Shown one piece after another: positions 18,173 to 26,077 of a DNA stretch of 64,000 bases. The notes below the pieces were generated by a model, which made no database searches, was not told the DNA's origin, and saw only the letters and a list, made by a program, of their open reading frames with translations. The translations under genes and the position numbers were made by a program. This DNA is from Nocardioides sp. JS614 (GTDB lineage Bacteria > Actinomycetota > Actinomycetes > Propionibacteriales > Nocardioidaceae), in the NCBI RefSeq assembly GCF_000015265.1, contig NC_008697.1, forward strand, positions 186,001-250,000, given 5' to 3'. The stretch's first letter is position 1, and every line of letters begins with the position of its first letter.

Positions 18173-19219
18173 CTAAGCGTGGCTCCCGGTGACAGGGCGT
18201 GCCCCAGGGCGGGTTGGCGAAGGACGCAGACCAAGCATCGCCCGAACCTCTCGGATCATTTGATTGGTGAAGCCCCACTCGTTGTCGTACCAGGCCATGA
18301 CCTTGACCAGGGTGCCATCTACGACCCGCGTCAGAGCAGTGTCGAGGACCGCCGCACGAGAGTCCCCAATGATGTCGGCGGAAACAAGCGGGTCCTCCGA
18401 TACCCCGAGGATGCCTTGATACCGGGAGGTTAGGGCCTCGTGACGGAACACCTCATTGACCTCGTCGGCCGTCGTGGACCGCCCTGCGACGAAGACGATA
18501 TCGGCGATCGATCCGACTGGGATCGGCACCCGTATCGCGATCCCGTCGAATCGGCCGGCGAGCTGCGGTACGGCGCTGATGGTCGCCCTCGCGGCACCGG
18601 TTGAGGCGGGGACCAGGTTGACGGCGCCCGCCCGACCCTGGCGGAAGGTCTTGCTCGGTCCGTCGACCAGATGCTGGGTGGCGGTGTAGGCGTGCACCGT
18701 TGTCATGACGGCGCGCTCTGCCGCGAGCCGCCGACGCGCGACCTCCACGATCGGGGTAATGCAGTTGGTGGTACAGCTGGCGCAGGAAATCACCCGTGCG
18801 TCGCCGTGTGCCGCGTTCACTCCGTGCACGACGGTGGGAACCGCTTCCGAGGTCGTCGGCGCCGACAAGACGACGAACGACGCTCCCGCCTGGATGTGCC
18901 TCCTCAGGTCATCCTCGTGCCTGAACACCCCCGTGCACTCCAATACCAGATCAACATTGAGGTCCCGCCACGGCAGGTTCGCCGGATCTGCTTCCGCGAG
19001 GACTCGGATCTCGCGGCCGTCGATAATCAACGCGTCCGCCTCGCAGGCAACCTCGCGGTGGTAGCGGCCGTAGACCGTGTCGTAACGGATCAGGTAAGCA
19101 AGGTTCTCAATGTCAGCGAGATCGTTGACGGCGACTACGTCGAGGTCGTCAAACTCCAGCAAGAGCTTGAGGGCGGCACGACCGATTCTTCCGAGCCCGT
19201 TGATGGCCACCCTCGACAT
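18173..19219 (-). CDS. gap: Glyceraldehyde-3-phosphate dehydrogenase
   Basis: A 348-residue GAPDH that oxidises and phosphorylates glyceraldehyde-3-phosphate using NAD(P). The nucleotide fold opens with VAINGLGRIGRAALKLLLE. The catalytic cysteine is Cys149 in SCASCTTNC, and HAYTATQHLVDGPSKTFRQG and WYDNEWGFTNQMI are present. ATG at 19219 is preceded by AAGGAG. It is not in a pgk-tpi cluster, so it may be a second isozyme used under special conditions. Confidence 0.95.
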   Translation of the reverse strand: MSRVAINGLGRIGRAALKLLLEFDDLDVVAVNDLADIENLAYLIRYDTVYGRYHREVACEADALIIDGREIRVLAEADPANLPWRDLNVDLVLECTGVFRHEDDLRRHIQAGASFVVLSAPTTSEAVPTVVHGVNAAHGDARVISCASCTTNCITPIVEVARRRLAAERAVMTTVHAYTATQHLVDGPSKTFRQGRAGAVNLVPASTGAARATISAVPQLAGRFDGIAIRVPIPVGSIADIVFVAGRSTTADEVNEVFRHEALTSRYQGILGVSEDPLVSADIIGDSRAAVLDTALTRVVDGTLVKVMAWYDNEWGFTNQMIREVRAMLGLRPSPTRPGARPVTGSHA

Positions 19220-19664
19220 GTCACTCGCTCCTTCTGTGCGGCCCTTCTGTGTCGGTCGCGCACTCGCCATCGTGGCGCGTGGACAGACCAAGGTGCAGGT
19301 CACGAGCCAGCCAGGATGACGGCACCGTGGTTGCCTTCCCTCGGCAACCCGATGGCTTCCAGGTCGCGTCGCAGGGACAGAACCTCCGGCTCAGACCACC
19401 GCAGGGGCCGAGTTGCGGTCACGTCATCCTGCTTGCGGGCTGACCCTTTGCCGGTCATCGGCAATGAACGCTCGAACGTCTCAGCCGATCTCCCGCGGCG
19501 AAGCCGCGAGGAGAACGCGTCATCATGACGGAATGAGCACCGATGCACACTCGCGAGGCTGTCCACGCGGTGAGCCCGCGTCGACCTCCGAGGAGTGCCC
19601 GCCCGGTCGCTCGATCCGGGCTATGTCGATAGCCCCAGCCTCGCCGTCAGGACATGAGCGACCT
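19220..19664. other. Intergenic stretch, one doubtful small frame
   Basis: A 52-codon minus-strand frame (19300-19458; starts MTGKGSARKQDD, ends NHGAVILAGS) has protein-like composition but no ribosome site, so I do not call it. A GC-rich hairpin (CGCGGC-GAA-GCCGCG) lies near 19493-19507. Nothing else is recognisable. Confidence 0.4.
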
Positions 19665-19889
19665 ATGAGCAGGCTGCACCGAATCTGCGACCATGGCCCC
19701 GTGGTGCACACAGCCGACACCGGACTGGCAGACGCACGCTTGGTCATGCGCGCCCCGCCTAGGGCGGGCATCGAGCTGGACGACGTCGGCCTGACCCTCG
19801 AACGCCAAGGTCTCGCCTCCGTCGAGGCCCCGGTGAATCACGTCCTCAGCGCCCTCGAGGCCAACACACACGTCCACTCGGCGCGCTGA
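19665..19889 (+). pseudogene. Transaldolase copy with an in-frame internal deletion
   Basis: The frame starts MSRLHRICD, like the transaldolase at 14657, then jumps to its last 65 or so residues (HGPVVHTADTGLADARLVM, then DDVGLTLERQGL). Comparing positions, 882 bases (294 codons) are missing, so the join keeps the frame and gives a 74-residue product. The active site is gone, so it is not a transaldolase. It may be a simple relic or a small expressed protein. It sits directly before the intact membrane-protein gene. Confidence 0.8.
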
Positions 19890-19890
19890 G

Positions 19891-20367
19891 ATGGATTGGG
19901 CTGGCTGGGCACTGTTCGGCCTGCTGGCCACCACCGTCCTGACAGCAGTCATGATCATCGCGCAACTGGGCGGTCTGAGTCGGCTAGACCTCCCGTTGAT
20001 ATTGGGCACACTCGTCACCCCGGATCCAGACCGGGCACGCGTAGCGGGGTTCTTCATCCACCTGGCCGCAGGTCAAGCGTTTGCACTCGGCTACGGCGCC
20101 TGCTTCGTCGTGCTGGGCGAGGCCACCTGGTGGATCGGTGGCCTACTCGGAGCCCTTCATGGCGGCATCGCCTTGACCGTCCTCGTCCCGATGCTGGTCG
20201 GCGTCCACCCGCGGATGGCCACGAACCGAGCCGGCCCCGGATCCACCGCGGTGCTCGAACCCCCGGGACTTGCCGGCCTCAACTACGGCACTCAGACACC
20301 GCTGGTCGCCATGGCGGCACATCTGGTCTACGGCATCGCGTTAGGTCTTCTCCTCGATGTCTCCTGA
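19891..20367 (+). CDS. Four-helix membrane protein, unknown
   Basis: A 158-residue protein with helices at about 4-26, 50-70, 74-96 and 137-156. A small soluble loop (VHPRMATNRAGPGSTAVLEP) precedes the last helix. The loop-plus-helix end (GLNYGTQTPLVAMAAHLVYG) looks conserved, but the family has no known role to me. It overlaps the following GH15 gene by 11 bases. A decayed copy lies after the intact transaldolase. Confidence 0.75.
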   Translation: MDWAGWALFGLLATTVLTAVMIIAQLGGLSRLDLPLILGTLVTPDPDRARVAGFFIHLAAGQAFALGYGACFVVLGEATWWIGGLLGALHGGIALTVLVPMLVGVHPRMATNRAGPGSTAVLEPPGLAGLNYGTQTPLVAMAAHLVYGIALGLLLDVS

Positions 20368-22153
20368 CCTGCCAATCGAGGACTACGGCCTGCTCGGAGA
20401 CACCCGGACCGCCGCGCTGGTGAGCTCGCACGGATCCATTGACTGGATGTGCTTCCCGCGGTTCGATAGCCAGCCCGTCTTCGGCCGACTCATCGGCGGA
20501 CCCGCCGCGGGCAGCTACCGCCTCGGTCCGGCGGGACCGGCGACGCTGATCAGCCGCCGGTACCACGACCACTCCGCCACCATCGAGACGACCTGGCGAA
20601 CCACTGCAGGACGACTCACCCTCACCGAAGGCATGGTCGCCGAGGTCAGCGGCCAGCTCCTGCCCTCGACCATGCTCGTGCGACGCGTGACCGCCCCTGA
20701 TGCCCCGGTCGATGCCGTCATCGAGATCGACCTCCGCCTCGGTGACGGGCACCAGCGCCCGCGCACCCAGTTCCGTGGCAACGCCTTGGTCTGTGACTGG
20801 CGCGGGCTCGCCACTGCCCTGACAACCAGCTCGAACATGACCGTCGAACCCAGCGTCCCCCACATCGTGACCGTCACCCCCGGTCGCCCTTTCACCGCCG
20901 TACTGAGCTTCGCGGAGCGAGAGCCCTTCGTCCACATCGATCCGGACGCCGCCTACGACGTACTCGAACGTGACGAACTGCGCTGGCAGGCATGGTCGCG
21001 CGACATCGACCCCGACCTACCCCACCGCGACGCCGTAGTCCGCAGCCTGCTCACCCTTCGCCTGCTGACCTACTCACCCTCCGGCGCTCCGGTCGCTGCA
21101 CCGACCGCCTCCCTTCCGGAAGACCTCGGCGGCGTGCGCAACTGGGACTACCGGTACGCGTGGCCGCGAGACGCCAGCATCGGCATCGGCGCGTTCCTGG
21201 GAGTCGGCAAACATGACGAGGCGCGTGCCTTCCTGGCCTGGCTGCTCAGCGGCACTCGCCTCGACCGTCCCCGACTACCCGTGCTGCTCACCCTGCACGG
21301 CAAAACCCCGACGCACGAACGGACACTTCCGGGCTGGCCCGGATACGCCAGCAGCGCACCCGTCCGGATCGGCAACGCTGCCGCCGACCAACACCAGCTC
21401 GACGGGTACGGCTGGGTGATCGACGCCGCGTGGCTGCTCACCCAGGCAGGGCACCGGCTCTACTCCGAGACCTGGCGCACCATGTCCGGATTCGCCGACA
21501 CCGTCGCGAGCCGGTGGCGCGAACCGGACGCCGGAATCTGGGAGGTGCGCACTGATCCCGCCCACCACGTGCACTCCAAGATGATGGCTTGGCTGGCTCT
21601 CGACCGCGCACTCCGTATCGCCGCAAGCCACCGAACGAGCGCGGTGCGACTCACTCGATGGGCCCTCGCCCGTGCGGCCCTGCACCAAGAGATCTCGCAG
21701 CGCGGCTTCAACCCCGACACGAGCACCTACACGCGCACCTACGGATCGGCCGATACCGACGCCGCACTGCTGATCCTTCCGCTGCTCAACTTCGACCCAC
21801 CAGACTCCCCACGTGTCCGCGGAACGATCGACGCCATCACCCGCGACCTCGACGCCGGCACACCTCTCCTGTACCGATACCCACCTGGACAAGACGGGCT
21901 TCCTGGTAAGGACGGCGCCTTCCTGCCGTGCTCATTCTGGCTCGTCCAAGCGCTCGCCCGAACCGGACGACAAGAAGAGGCGGAGGAGCTTTTCCAAGAA
22001 CTCCTGACGCTGGCAAGCCCCCTTGGGCTATACGCAGAAGAGATGGATCCCGTTACGCGTCACCACCTCGGCAACTACCCCCAGTCCCTCACCCACGCAG
22101 CCGTGGTTCAGGCGGCGCTCGCCCTCCGAGACGGCGCGGCCGGAATCCCCTAG
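20357..22153 (+). CDS. Glycoside hydrolase family 15 (glucoamylase/trehalase-like)
   Basis: A 598-residue protein. The N-terminal beta domain begins IEDYGLLGDTRTAALVSSHG and SIDWMCFPRFDSQPVFGRL, then comes an (alpha/alpha)6 barrel with GGVRNWDYRYAWPRDASIG and DGAFLPCSFWLVQALAR. This layout matches actinobacterial GH15 enzymes, including mycobacterial trehalase, which release glucose from trehalose or alpha-glucans. The substrate is not decided by sequence. It is probably cytoplasmic, since no signal peptide is seen. It overlaps the upstream membrane-protein gene. Confidence 0.93.
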   Translation: MSPDLPIEDYGLLGDTRTAALVSSHGSIDWMCFPRFDSQPVFGRLIGGPAAGSYRLGPAGPATLISRRYHDHSATIETTWRTTAGRLTLTEGMVAEVSGQLLPSTMLVRRVTAPDAPVDAVIEIDLRLGDGHQRPRTQFRGNALVCDWRGLATALTTSSNMTVEPSVPHIVTVTPGRPFTAVLSFAEREPFVHIDPDAAYDVLERDELRWQAWSRDIDPDLPHRDAVVRSLLTLRLLTYSPSGAPVAAPTASLPEDLGGVRNWDYRYAWPRDASIGIGAFLGVGKHDEARAFLAWLLSGTRLDRPRLPVLLTLHGKTPTHERTLPGWPGYASSAPVRIGNAAADQHQLDGYGWVIDAAWLLTQAGHRLYSETWRTMSGFADTVASRWREPDAGIWEVRTDPAHHVHSKMMAWLALDRALRIAASHRTSAVRLTRWALARAALHQEISQRGFNPDTSTYTRTYGSADTDAALLILPLLNFDPPDSPRVRGTIDAITRDLDAGTPLLYRYPPGQDGLPGKDGAFLPCSFWLVQALARTGRQEEAEELFQELLTLASPLGLYAEEMDPVTRHHLGNYPQSLTHAAVVQAALALRDGAAGIP

Positions 22154-22509
22154 CGCGAGCGCGCACACGAACGCCTGCACGCGGCCGGGGCCTGGCTAAT
22201 CGCAGTTGAAATGCGGTGCCCCGTGGCTAACATGACTGGATGGTGGAGCAACTGGCATTCGCTCGGACGGTCACCGTCCGGCCCTGCCACCTGCCTTCAC
22301 ACGTCCCCTCTGGTGCCGCTCTGCTGGCTCTCGAACTCAACGAGGAGGCTCGGGGAATCCGCGGTCTCGATGTGCTGCGTCGCAGCGTCGACCGCGCCCC
22401 GCCGGTTCGTCCCTGACTCTGCTTGCCATCGCACGCGCCTTCGTCGGCGCGCGCATCATCTAGCGCGCCCGAAGGCGTCGCGCACCCTTCAACCTGTCAA
22501 GGACCTCAC
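22154..22509. other. Intergenic stretch with one weak small frame
   Basis: A 58-codon frame at 22240-22416 (MVEQLAFARTVTVRPCHLP..., with ALLALELNEEARG) has plausible codons but no ribosome site and no recognised domain. An inverted GACGGTCACCGTC lies inside it. I see no RNA gene or repeat here. Confidence 0.4.
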
Positions 22510-22806
22510 ATGACCACTTCCGATGCATCATCACTGAACGCATTCACCAACATGCACGACTACCTCGCGACGGTCGAGGACGCGCGCCGCCGCCAGCTCG
22601 ACGCGCTCCCCACCCGCACTCTCGACCCTGTCGAAGCCGCGCACCGAGCGGCCGTTGAGCAGATCGTCGATGAGGTCGTCACCGCTCGGCACCGCCTCAC
22701 GGTCGGGCTGTATGGCGTCTGCACCGGCTGCGAGGAACCGATTGCCACGGAACGCTTGGAGTTCCGGCCGTGGGCAACCACGTGCATAAAGTGTTCGCAG
22801 CGCTAG
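22510..22806 (+). CDS. Short DksA/TraR-type zinc-finger protein
   Basis: A 98-residue protein: a helical stretch (MHDYLATVEDARRRQLDALP and so on), then the zinc finger CTGCEEPIATERLEFRPWATTCIKC. It is shorter than classic DksA and lacks most of the coiled coil. It may act on RNA polymerase, as TraR-type proteins do; this is family inference. AAGGA precedes the ATG at 22510. It is the second such gene in the window, after the aceE-linked one. Confidence 0.85.
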   Translation: MTTSDASSLNAFTNMHDYLATVEDARRRQLDALPTRTLDPVEAAHRAAVEQIVDEVVTARHRLTVGLYGVCTGCEEPIATERLEFRPWATTCIKCSQR

Positions 22807-23198
22807 CAATGGGGTCAGCGCCGCGATGCATGCGAGGCGATCTGGGAAGTCCACTGTGCGTCCTCTTGGCAGCCGTTCAGGAGTCGACCCAGCCGGACCT
22901 ACGTCGGCAGGCGACCAACGGCTCCCGATGTGCGCGACACACTGAGTCAGCTCCCAACTCCTCTCCACTCGGACCCCGCAGTCGACGCAGCTGTGGAGAC
23001 CGCGGCACCAGCAAGCGGCATCCCACCTCACGCGGCTTGACTCTCATCGCAGGCGAACCAAGATTTGAACGCCGAAGGATCGGATGCTCCTATTGCGGGC
23101 ATTCGAGCACGCTGGGTCGGTCCATCTGTTGCCCAGTGGAACTTTGTCGGACCCATGCGGGGGACTCGGTGGCTCTGTCTGGTGACATGCCTCCGTCC
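22807..23198. other. Left border of the accessory island, no gene seen
   Basis: These 390 bases separate stress/metabolic genes from defence-type genes. No credible frame, tRNA or direct repeat that could be an attachment site was found by eye. Short frames here have unlikely composition. Confidence 0.45.
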
Positions 23199-24206
23199 TC
23201 AGCCCTCGACCCACCACAGGTAACGGCGGCGAAACTTATCCTTGGTCGCGCCGCCGTGAGCGAAAGCAGCGTCGATAACCTCGTCGATGGTGTGCGCCTG
23301 GAACGAGGTGTCGCCGTCAACCAGGAGCTGCGTGTAAGCGAGGGCGGCGTCTCGGAAACTGCCGTTGCGGCTCGGGTATAGCAGGACATAGCGAGTCTGC
23401 TTCGTCCACTCGTCCGGCTGCTGGCGCATCGAGAGCGCGAGGAGGTGGTCGCGCCAGATTTGCCGAAGGTCAGTGTTGAGGACCTTCTCCCCCCAGCCCG
23501 GCTTAAATACCTCGGAGTGGTCAGCGATGCCGACGAGGAACGCGGTCTGCTCCTCGTAGCGCTTGACAGCGTCCGGCTTGCTCGCGCTGGGCTTCTTCTC
23601 CTTGGCCGAGTGCTCGTGGTACTTCGTCTCGATCCCGATTACGGTCCTGGTGCCCGCCGGGTCGCCGAGCCGGAGCGCGATATCGAAGGCCGTGCGGTCC
23701 CGCGTGTACTTCGCGCTCCGCCTCGCGGGTGACCACTCGAAGATGATGTCGGACGACGACCCTGCGGCGACTCCGAACAGCTCGGCCAACCGCTCTCTCG
23801 AGACGTCGTTCTCGGGCTGAGAGGCCTCGCCGAACAGGTTGAAGGCCATCGGCATCGACGACAACAGGTCGCGATGAAGCCGCCGGTCGTCGAGTGTCTC
23901 GTGATCCTGCTTGGCACCTACGCGGTCCTTGGCGGTCTGGTGGATAGCAGGCGTCAGGAAGTTGCTCCCTGCTTCGGCATCGAGGTGGAGCAACTTGGTG
24001 CCGTTTTCGATGTCCTCTGGCGGGATGTCCGGGTGGGCACGCCTACCGGGGTGCGTGCCGAACGTTGCGATAGCGAGCTCGTCTACTGCCCAGCGGTGTT
24101 GGCGCCAACGCGCCTCGCGCTTGAACGCGGTCATCTCGGTGCCGCCAGCCTTGTCACTGTCGAACCAGCAGGCAGCGTCGATCAGGTCTTGTTGTGTAGA
24201 GGTCAC
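23199..24206 (-). CDS. PGN_0703-like PD-(D/E)XK nuclease
   Basis: A 335-residue protein resembling the PGN_0703 family of putative restriction endonucleases. The nuclease site is visible as FDIALRLGDPAGTRTVIGIETKYHEH, giving D...ExK. Flanking regions include FNLFGEASQPE before it and ADHSEVFKPGWGEKVLNTDL after it, as in that family. I chose GTG at 24206, which overlaps the stop of the upstream gene (GTGA). A DNA-cutting defence role is likely but unproven. Confidence 0.8.
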   Translation of the reverse strand: MTSTQQDLIDAACWFDSDKAGGTEMTAFKREARWRQHRWAVDELAIATFGTHPGRRAHPDIPPEDIENGTKLLHLDAEAGSNFLTPAIHQTAKDRVGAKQDHETLDDRRLHRDLLSSMPMAFNLFGEASQPENDVSRERLAELFGVAAGSSSDIIFEWSPARRSAKYTRDRTAFDIALRLGDPAGTRTVIGIETKYHEHSAKEKKPSASKPDAVKRYEEQTAFLVGIADHSEVFKPGWGEKVLNTDLRQIWRDHLLALSMRQQPDEWTKQTRYVLLYPSRNGSFRDAALAYTQLLVDGDTSFQAHTIDEVIDAAFAHGGATKDKFRRRYLWWVEG

Positions 24207-24889
24207 GTCTCGGTTCCTAGGTCGAGGACGGCTGCCAACATCCGCGGCATGCTCCGCCCCAAGTCGTCGTACGTCGAAGAGAGAGTCAGCCGGCGCCCGG
24301 TCACCGACCATGCGTCGCTGGTCGTGGTCTCGAACGCGACCCGGAGGTTGCTGGTCGCGACGTGCCAGTAGCTGAAACGCGGCTCGACGTCCGTTGAGTC
24401 AGTCACGCGGTCGATGCGGGCTCGGATCTCGGGGAAGTCGCGGAGCCAGTCGGCGGGTCCACCTCCGTACCCCGACGTGTCAATGGCTCCCATGCAGATG
24501 TCGGCGGGCTCGGCCAGCACCTGGAGGTTCGCGAGTGAGGACAGCGTTCGGTAGACCAACACACGAGGGGTCGATCGAGGCGCCACCTCCACGTAGGCGA
24601 GGCCGGCTGCATTCTCAAGAGCTGCCACGACCGCACGATGATCGCGTGGGACCACGTCATCCCACGGCAGCGGCTCCCAGCCGGGGTCTCGTCCGTCCTC
24701 GCGACCATGCACCTGCACGGTGCCTTCGCGGTTAAGCATGATCGTGCACCCGCGCCCGGTACGTAGGGCTAGGACGTCGTACTGCCCGCCACCTGGATGC
24801 TCGCGTTTGATCTCCAACTCGGGGTGTCGCCGGGCGAGCGACGACGCAAGCCTCCAAGAAGCCGCCTCCACCACCGTCCGCTCGAGCAC
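24203..24889 (-). CDS. TY-Chap2-like protein (putative), nuclease partner
   Basis: A 228-residue protein starting with VEAASWRLASSLARRHPELE and HPGGGQYDVLALRTGRGC. This opening resembles proteins annotated as TY-Chap2 family putative peptide chaperones; I recall this from family knowledge and am only moderately sure. The C-terminal half (PRFSYWHVATSNLRVAFETTTSDAW) is not recognised. It is translationally coupled to the nuclease gene by a 4-base overlap, so the two products probably act together. Confidence 0.6.
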   Translation of the reverse strand: MLERTVVEAASWRLASSLARRHPELEIKREHPGGGQYDVLALRTGRGCTIMLNREGTVQVHGREDGRDPGWEPLPWDDVVPRDHRAVVAALENAAGLAYVEVAPRSTPRVLVYRTLSSLANLQVLAEPADICMGAIDTSGYGGGPADWLRDFPEIRARIDRVTDSTDVEPRFSYWHVATSNLRVAFETTTSDAWSVTGRRLTLSSTYDDLGRSMPRMLAAVLDLGTET

Positions 24890-24958
24890 GAGGACAACGG
24901 TATGGGAGCCGACCGACAGATCGCGGTGGAACCGTTCAGTCGCGCGCTTCGCGGGCGC

Positions 24959-25270
24959 TCATCGGTCAGCCGGAACTATCGACACCTGGGTGCGCATCTG
25001 CCGAGCCCAGTCCCAAGCTGGGCTCGGGTTTCGCAGCAGGTACCTTCGGCGGTTGTCGCCCTTGGGCAGCTCCGACAACAGGCCGGTCGCGACCAGACTC
25101 TTCAGCGCAACTTGGACGTTGCTCGTCGAGAGTTCCAGTGCCCGTGCGAGGTCCGTCAGGGTTACGAGGCCGTCCTCGGCCTCCGCAACGGCCAGCATGA
25201 TCTCCAGACGATAGGTCTGTCCGAAGGCAGCGCGCGACAAGGTGCGCAGTCCCTCGGTGTCGACCGTCAT
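24959..25270 (-). CDS. Winged-helix transcriptional regulator
   Basis: A 103-residue MarR/ArsR-like winged helix (LEIMLAVAEAEDGLVTLTDL, ALELSTSNVQVALKSLVATG, then a wing ending KGDNRRRYLLRNPSPAWDW). It leads the minus-strand group with the TY-Chap2-like gene and the nuclease, and diverges from the three-Cys gene. An inverted repeat lies between them, so it probably represses one or both sides and itself. Confidence 0.85.
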   Translation of the reverse strand: MTVDTEGLRTLSRAAFGQTYRLEIMLAVAEAEDGLVTLTDLARALELSTSNVQVALKSLVATGLLSELPKGDNRRRYLLRNPSPAWDWARQMRTQVSIVPADR

Positions 25271-25292
25271 GGTGCTATCTTACAAGAAACGT

Positions 25293-25311
25293 GTTACGCG
25301 ATTCACGTAAC
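25293..25311. promoter_or_regulatory. Palindromic operator between regulator and three-Cys gene
   Basis: GTTACG (25293-25298) and CGTAAC (25306-25311) are perfect inverted arms around 7 bases, flanked by further ACGTG copies. It lies 23 bases before the regulator start and 20 before the three-Cys gene start. It is the likely target of the winged-helix protein. Confidence 0.6.
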
Positions 25312-25330
25312 GTGACGGGAGGTGCAGGCG

Positions 25331-26077
25331 ATGCGAACCAAGACCGGGATCGAGTGGACAGAGGTCACCTGGAACCCGACCACAGGTTGCGACCGGATCA
25401 GCGAAGGCTGCGACAACTGCTACGCGCTCGCCATGGCCAAGCGGCTCAAGGCGATGGGCTCCGAGCGCTACCAAGCGGACGGCGACCCTCGCACTTCCGG
25501 GCCAGGATTCGCGCTCACTCTCCACCCCGACGCACTCGCACAGCCGTTCCGCTGGGGCGGCAGTCGATTGGTCTTCGTCAACTCGATGAGCGACCTGTTC
25601 CACGCGAAGGTTCCGATCTCGTTCGTCCGCGACGTCTTCGACGTCATCGCACGCACGCCGCAGCACACATATCAGTTGCTGACCAAGCGGTCTGCGCGCC
25701 TACCCAAGGTCGCCGACAAGCTGGATTGGCCGCCGAACCTCTGGCTGGGCGTCAGCGTCGAGAACTCCGACCACGTCTACCGCGTAGACCACCTGAGGCA
25801 GGTGCCCGCGGCGGTGCGCTTCCTCTCCTGCGAACCGCTCATCGGCCCGCTGCCCGACTTGGATCTAACTGGCATCGGCTGGGTGATCACGGGCGGCGAG
25901 TCCGGTCCAAGAGCACGACCACTCGACCCCGACTGGGTACGAGAGATCCGAGACAACTGTGTGACGTCAGGCGTGCCGTTCTTCCACAAGCAATGGGGCG
26001 GCCGGACACCAAAGGAACACGGTCGTCACCTCGATGGCACCTTGTGGGATGAGATGCCCAAGCTCGTCACCGCTTAA
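25331..26077 (+). CDS. Three-Cys-motif protein, Gp37/Gp68 (DUF5131) family
   Basis: A 248-residue protein opening TGIEWTEVTWNPTTGCDRIS and EGCDNCYALAMAK, giving C-x6-C-x2-C. This is the hallmark of the phage Gp37/Gp68 family (DUF5131), whose cysteine spacing and YQLLTKRSARLP, GVSVENSDH and FLSCEPLIG segments recall radical SAM-like folds. Activity is unknown. GGGAGG lies 8 bases before ATG 25331. In many genomes this family is paired with TcmP, and here TcmP converges on it with an 11-base 3' overlap. Confidence 0.9.
   Translation: MRTKTGIEWTEVTWNPTTGCDRISEGCDNCYALAMAKRLKAMGSERYQADGDPRTSGPGFALTLHPDALAQPFRWGGSRLVFVNSMSDLFHAKVPISFVRDVFDVIARTPQHTYQLLTKRSARLPKVADKLDWPPNLWLGVSVENSDHVYRVDHLRQVPAAVRFLSCEPLIGPLPDLDLTGIGWVITGGESGPRARPLDPDWVREIRDNCVTSGVPFFHKQWGGRTPKEHGRHLDGTLWDEMPKLVTA

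Noticed and set aside
19300..19458. 52-codon minus-strand frame upstream of GAPDH
   Set aside because: Plausible composition, but no ribosome site or homology recognised; left as a comment only.
23040..23110. TTTGAAC-containing stretch looked at as a possible tRNA
   Set aside because: No cloverleaf arms or CCA end could be drawn.
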